Shown here in pieces: positions 4,614-12,113 of a stretch of 16,217 bases of DNA. Positions within the stretch are counted from its first letter, which is position 1; every line of letters begins with the position of its first letter. Made by a program: the position numbers and the translations under genes. The notes under the pieces were generated by a model that was given only the letters and a program-made list of their open reading frames with translations, had not been told where the DNA came from and did not search any database. The stretch comes from Lentihominibacter faecis (GTDB lineage Bacteria; Bacillota; Clostridia; Peptostreptococcales; Anaerovoracaceae): the NCBI RefSeq assembly GCF_014306095.1, contig NZ_JACRWC010000028.1:1-16217 (forward strand), written 5' to 3'.

Positions 4614-7238
4614 ATGGAAAAATTAGGACTGAATGAAATCAGAGAATTATTTTTGAGCTTTTACCAATCTAAGGAGCATTACCGGAGACAGAGTTTTCCG
4701 CTGATCCCGCAGAACGATAAAAGTCTTCTTATCATAAATTCAGGTATGGCGCCGCTGAAGCCGTACTTTGCAGGAATCGAAACACCGCCGAGCAAGCGCA
4801 TGACCACCTGCCAGAAGTGCATTCGTACCGGCGATATCGAAAACGTAGGATATACTTCCAGACACGGTACATTCTTCGAAATGCTGGGAAGCTTTTCTTT
4901 CGGAGATTACTTTAAGAAAGAATCCCTGACCTGGGGCTGGGAATTCATTACGAAAGTACTGAAAATGCCGACGGACAGACTCTGGGCTACCGTATATGAA
5001 AACGATGACGACGCTTATGCCATCTGGCGCGATGTTATCGGCATGCCTGAAGAGAGGATCGTGCGTCTGGGCAAGGATGATAACTTCTGGGAGATCGGGA
5101 CTGGTCCATGCGGTCCGTGCTCTGAAATCTATTTTGACCGCGGCGAGAAATACGGCTGCGATAACCCGGACTGCAAGCCGGGATGTGACTGCGACCGTTA
5201 CGTTGAGTTCTGGAACCATGTGTTCACACAGTTCAGCCGCGACGATGAAGGGAACTACAGCGATCTGGCTCATCCTAACATCGATACAGGTATGGGGATC
5301 GAACGTCTGGCGTGCATCATGCAGGGTGTAGAATCCATTTTCGACGTAGATACTATCAAATATATCCTGGATGCAGTAGTGGCTAAATCCGGAGTTGAAT
5401 ATAAGGACGGGGAAGCAGAAACGGACATTTCCATCCGTATTATCACGGATCATCTGCGCTCCATGACGTTTATGATCGGCGATTCTATTCTGCCGGGTAA
5501 CGAAGGCAGAGAATATGTACTGCGCCGTCTCATCAGACGTGCAGCGCGTCACGGCCGGATCCTGGGTATCGAAGGACCGTTCCTGGCGGAGCTTTCCGAA
5601 AAGGTGATCGAAACTTCCGGCGATGCGTATCCGGAGCTGAAACAGCGCCGCGATATGATCAAAAAAGTCATCGCTGTCGAAGAAGAAAAATTCGCATCCA
5701 CCATTGATCAGGGCATGAAGATCATCAATTCCTACATGGACGAGCTGAAAACAGAAGGAAGCAAAACGCTTGACGGCGAAAAGGCGTTCAAGCTGCACGA
5801 TACCTACGGTTTCCCGATCGACCTGACACGGGAGATCCTGGAAGAGTCCGGTTATGAGATCGACCTGGACGGCTTCGAAAAGGCTATGGAAGAACAGAAA
5901 AAGCGTTCCCAGGCGGAACAGGAAATGGATGATGCAGGCTGGGATGAAGTAAATGCAGAGCTTTCCGTGGAAGGCGAGACAAACTTCACCGGATACGAAA
6001 CGCTGTTTGATACAGGCCTCATCAAAGCGATCATTGGCACAGAAGGCAATGCAGATGCAGCAGGCGAGGGCGAGACATGCCGCGTGATCCTGGATGAAAC
6101 ACCGTTCTACGCAGAAAGCGGTGGTCAGGCTGCTGACGCCGGTGTGATCCGGACTGCTGACGGTGAAGCTGAGATCATCGACGTGACCAAGACAAATAAT
6201 GTATTCATCCATAAAGTAAAAGTGACCAGCGGCACCCTGAAAACAGGAGAAAAAGCAGAGTGTCAGGTGTTGATCCCGCGCAGAAACAAGACTGCTGCCA
6301 ACCATACAGCGACCCATTTGCTGCACAAGGCTTTGCAGGAAACGCTGGGCGAACACGTAAAGCAGGCAGGATCCTCTGTGACGGAAGACGGTCTGCGGTT
6401 CGACTTCAACCATTTCCAGGCTATGACGCCGGAAGAGATCGCAGCGGTAGAAGCGCGCGTCAATGAGCAGATCAGCATGTTCATCGATGTGACGACGGAA
6501 GTCAAATCCATTGAAGACGCTTCGAAGGAAGGCGCTACAGCTCTCTTCGGAGAAAAATACGGCGATGAAGTAAGAGTGGTTTCCATCGGAGATTACAGCA
6601 AAGAATTCTGCGGCGGTACTCATGTTAAAAACTCAGGACAGATCGGTGCATTCCATATCCTCAGCGAGGCAGGCGTTGCTTCCGGCGTGCGGAGAATTGA
6701 AGCCGTGACCGGTCAGGGCGTGCTGAACAAATACACAGAAGATGAGGCTCTTATCGCTGATGCTGCACATGCATTGAAGGCGAAGAAGGATACGCTGATC
6801 GACCGCAGTGCGTCGCTGATGGATGAGGTCAAGGCTCTGAAAAAAGAGATTGAAGAAATGAAGAAGGCTGAAATCAGCAAAGGCTCCGGAAGCCTGCTGG
6901 AAGAAGCAAAGGATGTGAACGGCATCAAGCTGATCGCTAAGGAGTTCGCAGATTACAGCATCAACGATCTTCGCGGACTTTCTGACCAGATCAAAGCTGA
7001 CAACAAGGGCGTGGCTATGGTATTCGCAGCAGTTTCCGGCGGCAAGGTGACTTTCCTGGTTTCCCTGACGGACGATCTGGTAGAGCAGGGACTTCACGCC
7101 GGAAAGATGATCAAGGAAGTTGCAGCAGCTGCTGGCGGCGGTGGCGGCGGCAAGGCTGACATGGCACAGGCAGGTGCAAAGGATCCGTCTAAGGTTTCAG
7201 CGGCGTTTGCCAAGGCCGAAGAGCTGATTCAGGGCTAG
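4614..7238 (+). CDS. alaS: Alanyl-tRNA synthetase
   Basis: AlaRS charges tRNA-Ala with alanine in the cytoplasm. The start at 4614 follows GGGAGGAG (4598-4605) at 8 nt and gives 874 residues, close to the roughly 875 of E. coli AlaRS. Upstream in-frame codons lie in the promoter and are rejected. The class II catalytic core fills the N-terminal 250 residues (motif 2 region RHGTFFEMLGSFSFGDYF, 83-100; motif 3 region DTGMGIERL, 224-232), with the Gram-positive Cys-rich insert CDNPDCKPGCDC at 182-193. The tRNA-recognition helices follow. The editing domain has an intact zinc/catalytic set: H564, H568 (NHTATH), C666 and H670 (CGGTH). A coiled coil (about 735-760) leads to the C-Ala domain with a Gly-rich loop at 841-846. 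ireB and ruvX follow, as in many Firmicutes. No terminator is visible before ireB, so read-through is likely. Confidence 0.98.
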   Translation: MEKLGLNEIRELFLSFYQSKEHYRRQSFPLIPQNDKSLLIINSGMAPLKPYFAGIETPPSKRMTTCQKCIRTGDIENVGYTSRHGTFFEMLGSFSFGDYFKKESLTWGWEFITKVLKMPTDRLWATVYENDDDAYAIWRDVIGMPEERIVRLGKDDNFWEIGTGPCGPCSEIYFDRGEKYGCDNPDCKPGCDCDRYVEFWNHVFTQFSRDDEGNYSDLAHPNIDTGMGIERLACIMQGVESIFDVDTIKYILDAVVAKSGVEYKDGEAETDISIRIITDHLRSMTFMIGDSILPGNEGREYVLRRLIRRAARHGRILGIEGPFLAELSEKVIETSGDAYPELKQRRDMIKKVIAVEEEKFASTIDQGMKIINSYMDELKTEGSKTLDGEKAFKLHDTYGFPIDLTREILEESGYEIDLDGFEKAMEEQKKRSQAEQEMDDAGWDEVNAELSVEGETNFTGYETLFDTGLIKAIIGTEGNADAAGEGETCRVILDETPFYAESGGQAADAGVIRTADGEAEIIDVTKTNNVFIHKVKVTSGTLKTGEKAECQVLIPRRNKTAANHTATHLLHKALQETLGEHVKQAGSSVTEDGLRFDFNHFQAMTPEEIAAVEARVNEQISMFIDVTTEVKSIEDASKEGATALFGEKYGDEVRVVSIGDYSKEFCGGTHVKNSGQIGAFHILSEAGVASGVRRIEAVTGQGVLNKYTEDEALIADAAHALKAKKDTLIDRSASLMDEVKALKKEIEEMKKAEISKGSGSLLEEAKDVNGIKLIAKEFADYSINDLRGLSDQIKADNKGVAMVFAAVSGGKVTFLVSLTDDLVEQGLHAGKMIKEVAAAAGGGGGGKADMAQAGAKDPSKVSAAFAKAEELIQG

Positions 7239-7275
7239 TTCATGTGATAGTTTTGTGGAGTTCCATGATTTGTTA

Positions 7276-7305
7276 TTGTCAGCATACCGGTAAAAATGAT
7301 ATAAT
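7276..7305 (+). promoter_or_regulatory. Extended -10 promoter of ireB
   Basis: -35 TTGTCA (7276-7281), an 18-nt spacer, TGA then TATAAT (7297-7305). The extended -10 TGN element strengthens the call. The start is predicted near 7312, about 25 nt before the ireB ATG, so ireB can be made independently of alaS. Confidence 0.75.
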
Positions 7306-7337
7306 CTTTATATAGTTAGTAGGATGGAGGTAACGTA

Positions 7338-7586
7338 ATGGACAGACAGACCAGAATGTATGATAACTTCGACAGGGTAGAACAGAGAACCATCGAAGAG
7401 ATTTTAAATATAGTGTATGATGCTCTGGAAGAGAGAGGATACAATGCGATCGATCAGATGGTAGGATATATTTTATCCGGAGATCCATCTTACATAACAA
7501 GCCATAATAATGCAAGAAACATTATGGGTCGGATCGAACGTGATGATCTCGTAGAGGAACTGATTCGCGCGTATCTCAATAAGTAG
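7338..7586 (+). CDS. ireB: IreB-family regulatory phosphoprotein (DUF965/UPF0297, YrzL type)
   Basis: This 82-residue protein carries the family signatures: EILNIVYDALEERGYNAIDQMVGYILSGDPSYITSHNNARN, an ERD segment and a closing LIRAYLNK helix. In Enterococcus faecalis IreB is a small dimeric protein phosphorylated on N-terminal Thr by the PASTA kinase IreK and tunes cephalosporin resistance. Here the N-terminus has a Thr at residue 5, a possible phosphosite by analogy only. The start is set by GGATGGAGG (7322-7330) 7 nt before the ATG. Position between alaS and ruvX matches the conserved Firmicutes order and supports the call. The gene has its own promoter and is closed by a strong terminator at 7630, so it can be a single-gene unit here. 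Confidence 0.95.
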   Translation: MDRQTRMYDNFDRVEQRTIEEILNIVYDALEERGYNAIDQMVGYILSGDPSYITSHNNARNIMGRIERDDLVEELIRAYLNK

Positions 7587-7629
7587 AACGTATACAAGCT
7601 GGCGTAACAGCTGAACATTTAAGAAACAG

Positions 7630-7652
7630 CCCCGCGCAATCGCGGGGTTTTA
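7630..7652 (+). terminator. Intrinsic terminator after ireB
   Basis: A perfect 7-bp GC stem (CCCCGCG 7630-7636, CGCGGGG 7641-7647) with a CAAT tetraloop is followed by TTTTATT. It separates ireB from ruvX, which in many relatives are cotranscribed. Confidence 0.9.
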
Positions 7653-7668
7653 TTATGCAGGAGTGGAG

Positions 7669-7712
7669 TTTCAGTCAGTTTACTGGCTAGATAGCATGAA
7701 TACTGACTGAAA
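7669..7712 (+). promoter_or_regulatory. 11-bp inverted repeat upstream of ruvX
   Basis: TTTCAGTCAGT (7669-7679) and ACTGACTGAAA (7702-7712) are exact reverse complements with a 22-nt loop. No T-run follows, so it is not a terminator. It lies 30 bp before the ruvX ATG, where an operator or an mRNA 5' stem-loop would be placed. Each arm has an internal CAGT doublet. No clear -35/-10 pair for ruvX is visible in this gap. Confidence 0.5.
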
Positions 7713-7742
7713 TCGATCGAATGATAGAAAGGATACTGATAT

Positions 7743-8171
7743 ATGAAGAAATTAGCATTGGACGTAGGAGATAAGACCATCGGCGTCGCTGTCAGCGATG
7801 CGCTGAATATTACAGCCCAGGGCGTGACTACCATCGAAAGGGTAGGGATCCGCAAGGACGCCGGGAAAGTGATGGACTACATCAAAGAATTCGACTGCGA
7901 TACCGTTGTGATCGGTCTGCCGAAGAAGCTGGACGGAACTGACAGCCCCCAGACAGAAAAGGTCTATGAATTCAAGACTATGCTGGAAAACAAGATGCGC
8001 AGCAGCGGGATGGGAAATGTAAATCTGACGTATTACGATGAACGCCTTACCACCGTTATGGCGGAGAAAGTCCTCATCGAAGCTGATGTGAGTCGCCGCG
8101 GCAGAAAAAAAGTCATCGATAAACAGGCTGCCGTGATCATCCTGCAGGGATATCTGGACTCGCTTAAATAA
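7743..8171 (+). CDS. ruvX: RuvX/YqgF-family RNase H-fold nuclease
   Basis: The 142-residue product has the family's N-terminal ALDVGDKTIGVAVSD strand-turn with the first catalytic Asp (residue 7), the central VVIGLPKKLDGTDSP block, and the C-terminal YYDERLTT ... DKQAAVIILQGYLD block with further acidic residues. Length matches the family (about 135-150). YqgF/RuvX has an RNase H-like fold; E. coli YqgF is implicated in processing the 5' end of pre-16S rRNA, and a Holliday-junction resolvase role has also been proposed. The usual KRIG of the first motif is KTIG here. The ATG at 7743 follows GAAAGG (7727-7732). The DUF1292 gene that often follows in Firmicutes is absent; a lipoprotein gene with its own promoter comes next. 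No strong terminator is seen between them. Confidence 0.95.
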   Translation: MKKLALDVGDKTIGVAVSDALNITAQGVTTIERVGIRKDAGKVMDYIKEFDCDTVVIGLPKKLDGTDSPQTEKVYEFKTMLENKMRSSGMGNVNLTYYDERLTTVMAEKVLIEADVSRRGRKKVIDKQAAVIILQGYLDSLK

Positions 8172-8194
8172 TTAAAAATTGTGAGACAAATCTC

Positions 8195-8223
8195 TTTTCC
8201 ATTATTTTTTAGTATGATATAAT
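8195..8223 (+). promoter_or_regulatory. Extended -10 promoter of the first lipoprotein gene
   Basis: TGA directly precedes TATAAT (8215-8223), a good extended -10. The 17-nt-spaced -35 (TTTTCC, 8195-8200) is weak, as tolerated by extended -10 promoters. The predicted start near 8230 gives a leader of about 40 nt. Confidence 0.6.
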
Positions 8224-8269
8224 TGTAACATAATCATTTTATCAAAAGAGGATAAGAGAGGAGAACAAA

Positions 8270-8668
8270 ATGAAACATTTAAAGAAAATCTCTGTACTTG
8301 CAGCAGTTCTGGTAATGGTCTCCATGATCCTGGCATCCTGCGGCGGCGGTGGACTGAAAGACGATCCTGCAGTAGGAACCTGGGAAATGACTGAAGTAGA
8401 ATATGCTGGACAGACACTGTCTGCAGATGATCTGAAATCTACAGGACAGATGGACGAAATGCCGAAGCTGACAATCAAGGAAGACGGAACCTGCACATTC
8501 GCCTTCATGGGTGAAGATGGGGAAGGTACTGTTTCCGCTGGAGAAGGCGGCAAGTATGACATCCAGGATGATTCCGATCAGACTTTAACCTTTGAGATCA
8601 AGGATGGAAAGCTTCGTCTGGATTATTCTGAAATGAGTATGGTCATGATTTTCGAACAGAGCAAATAA
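8270..8668 (+). CDS. Small lipoprotein, lipocalin-like fold suspected
   Basis: The 132-residue product has a textbook lipoprotein signal: a positive N-region (MKHLKK), a hydrophobic core, and the lipobox LASC with the lipidated Cys at residue 24, followed by a Gly-rich spacer (GGGG). After processing it would be tethered to the outer face of the membrane. The mature part starts DPAVGTWEMTEVEYAGQ and goes on with LTIKEDGTCTFAF and LTFEIKDGKLRLDY, alternating strands that resemble small lipocalin-like domains of Clostridia lipoproteins. The ligand is unknown. The mature region is strongly acidic. The start follows GAGAGGAG (8256-8263). Its own promoter lies upstream and a terminator follows at 8678, so it is probably monocistronic. 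The neighbouring lipoprotein at 8757 shares only the signal type, not the mature sequence. Confidence 0.85.
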   Translation: MKHLKKISVLAAVLVMVSMILASCGGGGLKDDPAVGTWEMTEVEYAGQTLSADDLKSTGQMDEMPKLTIKEDGTCTFAFMGEDGEGTVSAGEGGKYDIQDDSDQTLTFEIKDGKLRLDYSEMSMVMIFEQSK

Positions 8669-8677
8669 ACAAGTAGC

Positions 8678-8715
8678 AAGACAGGGACGTTATGAAGATG
8701 TTCCTGTCTTTTGTT
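8678..8715 (+). terminator. Terminator after the first lipoprotein gene
   Basis: An 11-bp stem (AAGACAGGGAC 8678-8688, GTTCCTGTCTT 8700-8710, one G-U) with an 11-nt loop leads into TTTTGTTA. Confidence 0.85.
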
Positions 8716-8756
8716 ATACATTATGATCACACGTTATAAAAGAAAGGAAGAAGAAC

Positions 8757-9158
8757 ATGAAAAAAGTAATCACATTAGTGGCAGCGATCATGCTGCTGGT
8801 AACAAGCACACTGGCTCTGGCCGGCTGCGGAGGCACCAAGACACTGGAAGAGTATGTCAACAGTGATTCTGATGTACAGCAGGAGCTGTCTGATCTGGAA
8901 AGTTCCCTGGGAACTGGCGGATCCATATCCGTAAAAGAAAACAATATCAAGCTGATTTACAAATATGATCAGACGTTCGATGAAGCTACAGCAACAGCTA
9001 TGAAACCACAGCTGGAACAGGCCATGAACAGCATGGAATCCCAATTCCAGGGCATGATCGATGATCTGAAAGAAGACTCCGGTATCGATGATGTAAGCAT
9101 GACCATCGTATATCAGGATGCTAATGGTACGGAACTATACAGCAATACGTATCAGTAG
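8757..9158 (+). CDS. Small lipoprotein, probable DUF4854 family
   Basis: The 133-residue product starts with MKK, a hydrophobic stretch and the lipobox LAGC (lipidated Cys at residue 24), so it is an exported membrane-anchored lipoprotein. The mature part begins KTLEEYVNSDSDVQQELSDL, then a SISVKENNIKLIYKYDQTFDE strand pair, a long amphipathic helix (about 75-104) and a final MTIVYQDANGTELYSNTY hairpin. This layout matches, from memory, the DUF4854 family of small Clostridia lipoproteins, whose function is unknown. AAAGGAAG lies 6 nt before the ATG. The promoter is not clear: the gap after the previous terminator is only about 45 nt, so transcription may come partly by read-through. It is closed by the hairpin at 9178. 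Confidence 0.8.
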   Translation: MKKVITLVAAIMLLVTSTLALAGCGGTKTLEEYVNSDSDVQQELSDLESSLGTGGSISVKENNIKLIYKYDQTFDEATATAMKPQLEQAMNSMESQFQGMIDDLKEDSGIDDVSMTIVYQDANGTELYSNTYQ

Positions 9159-9177
9159 AGGCATAGGGGAGAAATAC

Positions 9178-9223
9178 AACTATTCCTATAATCATAATTA
9201 TGGGAATAGTTAGCTACATTTTT
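9178..9223 (+). terminator. Terminator after the second lipoprotein gene
   Basis: A 15-bp stem (9178-9192 with 9197-9211, one G-U) with a CATA tetraloop is followed within 8 nt by TTTTT (9219-9223). Confidence 0.75.
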
Positions 9224-9235
9224 CTCAAACCAGCG

Positions 9236-9280
9236 TGAATTGCCCGGAATCCTTGCAAATCAATGGTTCTCGGCAATTCA
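9236..9280. other. Hairpin of unknown role in a gene-free gap
   Basis: TGAATTGCC (9236-9244) and GGCAATTCA (9272-9280) form a perfect 9-bp stem around a 27-nt loop that can pair further (GAA-CC with GG-TTC). It lacks a T-run on either strand. It lies between two terminators in the 244-bp gap 9159-9402, which otherwise holds no gene I can support. Confidence 0.45.
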
Positions 9281-9303
9281 TTATCATTTATATCTTATAT
9301 ATT

Positions 9304-9359
9304 AAAACACTGAACATTCTCCGGAGGTTTGCCGTTTCCGGAGTTGTTCAGTGTTTTTT
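9304..9359. terminator. Strong two-part terminator between convergent genes
   Basis: An 11-bp lower stem (AACACTGAACA 9306-9316 with 9345-9355) and a 7-bp upper stem (CTCCGGA 9319-9325 with TCCGGAG 9337-9343) are stacked with a small internal loop. It is followed by TTTTTT on the plus strand and TTTT on the minus strand, so it can end the LysM gene transcript and also back up the lipoprotein terminator. Confidence 0.85.
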
Positions 9360-9402
9360 ATTGGAACTATTTAAATAAATAATATTGCGGACAAAGTGAA
9401 AC

Positions 9403-9780
9403 CTATAAGTCTTCCGGGATCGCCAGTGTCATGCCTGGATGCAGATCTGAGGCTTCGATATCGTTGATCTGGCAAATCTCATAGACTGCTTTACGGGTAT
9501 CAGTGCTTTCATCTTTATAAGTGTTAGCGATCGTCCAAAGTGTATCACCAGATGATACCTGTACCTCTGTATAAGTCTGTTTCGTCAGGGCCACGGATGT
9601 GTTGAGTCCTGTCAGTGCAGTGAATCCAGCCACGCACAGTCCGATCATGATAATCATGGATGTAATAAAACGGAACTTGGATGTGATCCGGTATTTTTTT
9701 CTCTTCCTGCCGGTGTTCTGGTGAGATCCTGTGTTCTGCGAAATATAGTAATTGGTTTCGTAAGTGCTGTATGCGTTCAT
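9403..9780 (-). CDS. yneA: LysM cell-division suppressor, YneA-like
   Basis: The 125-residue product has a basic cytoplasmic N-terminus (about 1-36, RKRKKYR), one transmembrane helix (about 38-57, FITSMIIMIGLCVAGFTAL) and an external LysM domain (about 71-121: VQVSSGDTLWTIANTY ... GMTLAIPEDL) that binds peptidoglycan. This one-TM plus LysM layout is that of YneA, the Bacillus SOS-induced inhibitor of septation. The start at 9780 is preferred: AGAGGG lies at 9788-9793, and a longer frame would begin inside the -35 element. The promoter carries three SOS-type boxes, the strongest support for a YneA role; lexA itself is not in the window. Other small LysM membrane proteins exist, so the name rests mostly on the promoter. 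The terminator at 9304-9359 follows. Confidence 0.8.
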   Translation of the reverse strand: MNAYSTYETNYYISQNTGSHQNTGRKRKKYRITSKFRFITSMIIMIGLCVAGFTALTGLNTSVALTKQTYTEVQVSSGDTLWTIANTYKDESTDTRKAVYEICQINDIEASDLHPGMTLAIPEDL

Positions 9781-9808
9781 ATTACTGCCCTCTCTTCCCC
9801 ATCTTTTT

Positions 9809-9824
9809 CGTAAACGTTTGTTCG
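9809..9824 (-). promoter_or_regulatory. LexA-type SOS box 1 (in the leader)
   Basis: Minus-strand CGAACAAACGTTTACG matches CGAACRNRYGTTYC at 13 of 14 positions (last C is A). It lies just downstream of the predicted start near 9832. Confidence 0.75.
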
Positions 9825-9838
9825 TTTTTGTTGAGAAC

Positions 9839-9867
9839 AGTATAACAGAATGTTTGTTCGCTGTCAA
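9839..9867 (-). promoter_or_regulatory. Near-consensus sigma-A promoter of the LysM gene
   Basis: On the minus strand: -35 TTGACA (plus-strand 9862-9867), exactly 17 nt, -10 TATACT (9839-9844). SOS box 2 fills the spacer, so a bound repressor would block polymerase directly. Confidence 0.85.
9847..9860 (-). promoter_or_regulatory. LexA-type SOS box 2 (in the promoter spacer)
   Basis: Minus-strand CGAACAAACATTCT keeps the CGAAC half and differs from CGAACRNRYGTTYC at two positions in the other half (12 of 14). Confidence 0.65.
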
Positions 9868-9874
9868 CAGCTTT

Positions 9875-9890
9875 CGTAAACATTTGTTCG
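9875..9890 (-). promoter_or_regulatory. LexA-type SOS box 3 (upstream of -35)
   Basis: Minus-strand CGAACAAATGTTTACG matches CGAACRNRYGTTYC at 13 of 14 positions. It lies 7 bp upstream of the -35 element, in the gap after the YhgE-type gene. Confidence 0.75.
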
Positions 9891-9932
9891 CAATATTTCT
9901 TTTCGTGCTGAGCAGTCACCAGTCCCCTGCCC

Positions 9933-12113
9933 TTACATCAGTTTCGTTTCCTCCAGTTTCTCCGAGAATGCCTCGTTAAGACGAATTACCGGTTTTCGAA
10001 GCAGCAGCCCCAGGATCAGCGACAAGATCATGAAGATCCCCAGCTTCGCCAGATCCAGCCAGTAATCCATCCCATAGAGGCCGCCGACTGCTTCTCTAAG
10101 TGCTGCCATGCTATGAGTAAACGGCAGCATCGGGTACACGATCTGGAAGAACCTTGGTGCAACCTCGATCGGGAACGTTCCGCCCGTTCCTGCCACTTGC
10201 ATTACCAGAAGCACCACACTGATAGCCTTGCCGATATCACCGAAAGATACGGTCAAGGTATAGATGATATTGACGTACACGATACTGCTGAACCAGCACG
10301 CCAGCATAAACAAAAACGGATGTTCGCACTGGATCCCCAGATAGAACAGATCTCCAAGTGCGATCAGTGTACTTTGCAGCAGTCCGATGATAAGGAAACT
10401 GATATACCGTCCCAGGTACAATTGACGTGATTTTACACGTGTCAGTCCGCGAAGGCAGTTTTCTGATACCGTTACTTTCATCATGGCCACCAGAATGATC
10501 CCGCCGATCCAGATGGCCAGCGTGGAATAAAACGGAGCCATGGATGATCCATAGTTTTCGATCTTATAAACAGCGTGGGTCTTGAGAGATACTGGTGCTG
10601 CCAGAAAATCGCTGATTTCATCCTTGTTTTCGGCTACCAGTTCTTCCAGCTGGCTGAAATCGTGGTTCTGCTGCATCTCTTTGAGTCGTCCAGAGATAGA
10701 TGAAACCTGTCCGGATGCCTGATTCAGAAGGTTGGCAGAGCCGCTCAGTGATTTCTGCAAAGATGCCAGATCGGCCGCTGCCGATCCGGTCAGTTTCGCG
10801 ATGTTCGAGGCACTGTTTCCCAGGCTCTTCTGGAGATCTGAAAGGCTGTCTGTCGTGGTTTTCAGCGATCCTGCAAGATCTTTAAGAGTGTCCTTAAGGT
10901 TTTCTTCATAGCTTCCCTGGACTTCATCGATGCTGCTTTGGCTTGTCTCGATCAGCTTCTGCAGCTCATTCTTTGCAGATTGACTCAAAGAAGAACTCTT
11001 GCGCAGAGACTTTGCAGAAGTCTTAAGGCTGTCCTGAAGCTCCTCCTGCGCGGCGATACAGCTATCCAGCCGTGCGAGCACCGGCGCGGTCTTTGCAGAA
11101 AGTTCCGGGTGAGCCTGATCCAGGGCTTCGATGGAGTCTCTCAGCTTCTTGTATTTTGTGACCAGATCGCCTGTCTGTCCTGCCATGGTATCCAGGGTGG
11201 CGGCTGATTCTTTGGACTTTGTGCCATGGTTTGCGAAGGCTGTATCCACGGTGGATGCCATCTGCTTATAATAGCTCTTGCTTCCCGTCAGCGCTTTGTT
11301 GATCTCATCGGTAGTTCCGGTAATGGTATCCCGGATATCCGTCAGGGATTTTTTGATTTCTTCCAGTGTCTTGTTGTTCTGTTTCGAAAGCTCCTGTGTC
11401 TGATCCAGCACATCCGTCGTAGATGCCAGCAGATCGTGAGTCGAGCCTGTCAGCGTCGCAAAGGAATCCAGCGTGCCTGCTGAAAGAGACAGGTCGGAGG
11501 AGATCTGATCCAAATTGCTTATCAGGTTGGAAGCAATAGAGTCCGCACCGTTTTCCTGAGCCATATTGGACACCGACTGCATTACCGTCATAAGGGAATC
11601 CGACAGAGTTTCGATGAACACCTTGTTGATCTGTTTCTGTATAGCAGAAGCCCCCTTGTCCGTCACCTTCGGAGCGATAGCGTTTTCCTTGGCGTTGGAA
11701 TAGTAGAAGATCTGCGGCTTTTCGATATCCTCGGAGAATATGCTCATCATATCGCGACTGAAGTCCTTAGGAATGACGATAGCCGCATAGTAATCGCCTG
11801 ATCTGACACCATGAACCGCCTTGTCTTTCGTGGTGAAGATCCATTCCATCTGGGTGTTTCCGCGCATCATGGAGAGCACCTGATCGCCTACGTTGATCTC
11901 AATGGGGATCAGCTGACCGTCATACCCTTCGTCCACACTGGCCACAGCTACTTTCAGGTTGCCTGTATTCTTATAAGGATCCCAGCTGGCCGCGATGTTG
12001 AACCATGCGTAGAGGCATGGAACCACTGTGATCCCAACGATAGCGATAATGGCGATAACGTTGGTGCGGATCCGCAGAGCATCCCGTTTGAAGATTTCCC
12101 ATATGTTTCTCAT
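9933..12113 (-). CDS. YhgE/Pip-family membrane protein, downstream paralog
   Basis: The 726-residue product has one N-terminal TM helix (about 17-40, ending in the conserved VPCLYAWFNIAASWDPY). A large external domain of about 480 residues follows, rich in Ser, Leu, Asp and Gln and likely coiled coil (about 190-500). A C-terminal cluster of about five TM helices (525-705) resembles ABC-2-type permease cores. The N-terminal block with YYAAIVIPKDFS and NAIAPKVTDKGA is diagnostic of the YhgE/Pip group, which includes the phage infection protein Pip of Lactococcus and is related to the T7SS protein EsaA/YueB. Its cellular role is not settled. The start codon overlaps the upstream stop by 4 bp (ATGA), and AAGGAGGAG lies just before, so it is translationally coupled to the paralog. 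No clear terminator follows its stop at 9933; the SOS promoter begins about 40 bp further on. Confidence 0.9.
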   Translation of the reverse strand: MRNIWEIFKRDALRIRTNVIAIIAIVGITVVPCLYAWFNIAASWDPYKNTGNLKVAVASVDEGYDGQLIPIEINVGDQVLSMMRGNTQMEWIFTTKDKAVHGVRSGDYYAAIVIPKDFSRDMMSIFSEDIEKPQIFYYSNAKENAIAPKVTDKGASAIQKQINKVFIETLSDSLMTVMQSVSNMAQENGADSIASNLISNLDQISSDLSLSAGTLDSFATLTGSTHDLLASTTDVLDQTQELSKQNNKTLEEIKKSLTDIRDTITGTTDEINKALTGSKSYYKQMASTVDTAFANHGTKSKESAATLDTMAGQTGDLVTKYKKLRDSIEALDQAHPELSAKTAPVLARLDSCIAAQEELQDSLKTSAKSLRKSSSLSQSAKNELQKLIETSQSSIDEVQGSYEENLKDTLKDLAGSLKTTTDSLSDLQKSLGNSASNIAKLTGSAAADLASLQKSLSGSANLLNQASGQVSSISGRLKEMQQNHDFSQLEELVAENKDEISDFLAAPVSLKTHAVYKIENYGSSMAPFYSTLAIWIGGIILVAMMKVTVSENCLRGLTRVKSRQLYLGRYISFLIIGLLQSTLIALGDLFYLGIQCEHPFLFMLACWFSSIVYVNIIYTLTVSFGDIGKAISVVLLVMQVAGTGGTFPIEVAPRFFQIVYPMLPFTHSMAALREAVGGLYGMDYWLDLAKLGIFMILSLILGLLLRKPVIRLNEAFSEKLEETKLM

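Noticed and set aside
4740..6623. Very long open frame (627 codons) on the minus strand inside alaS
   Set aside because: It is wholly antisense to a full-length alaS with all motifs, has Cys/Phe/His-rich composition unlike a real protein, and no ribosome site.
9781..9867. Longer N-terminus for the LysM protein
   Set aside because: It would start inside the -35 element of the gene's own promoter; the ATG at 9780 has a ribosome site.
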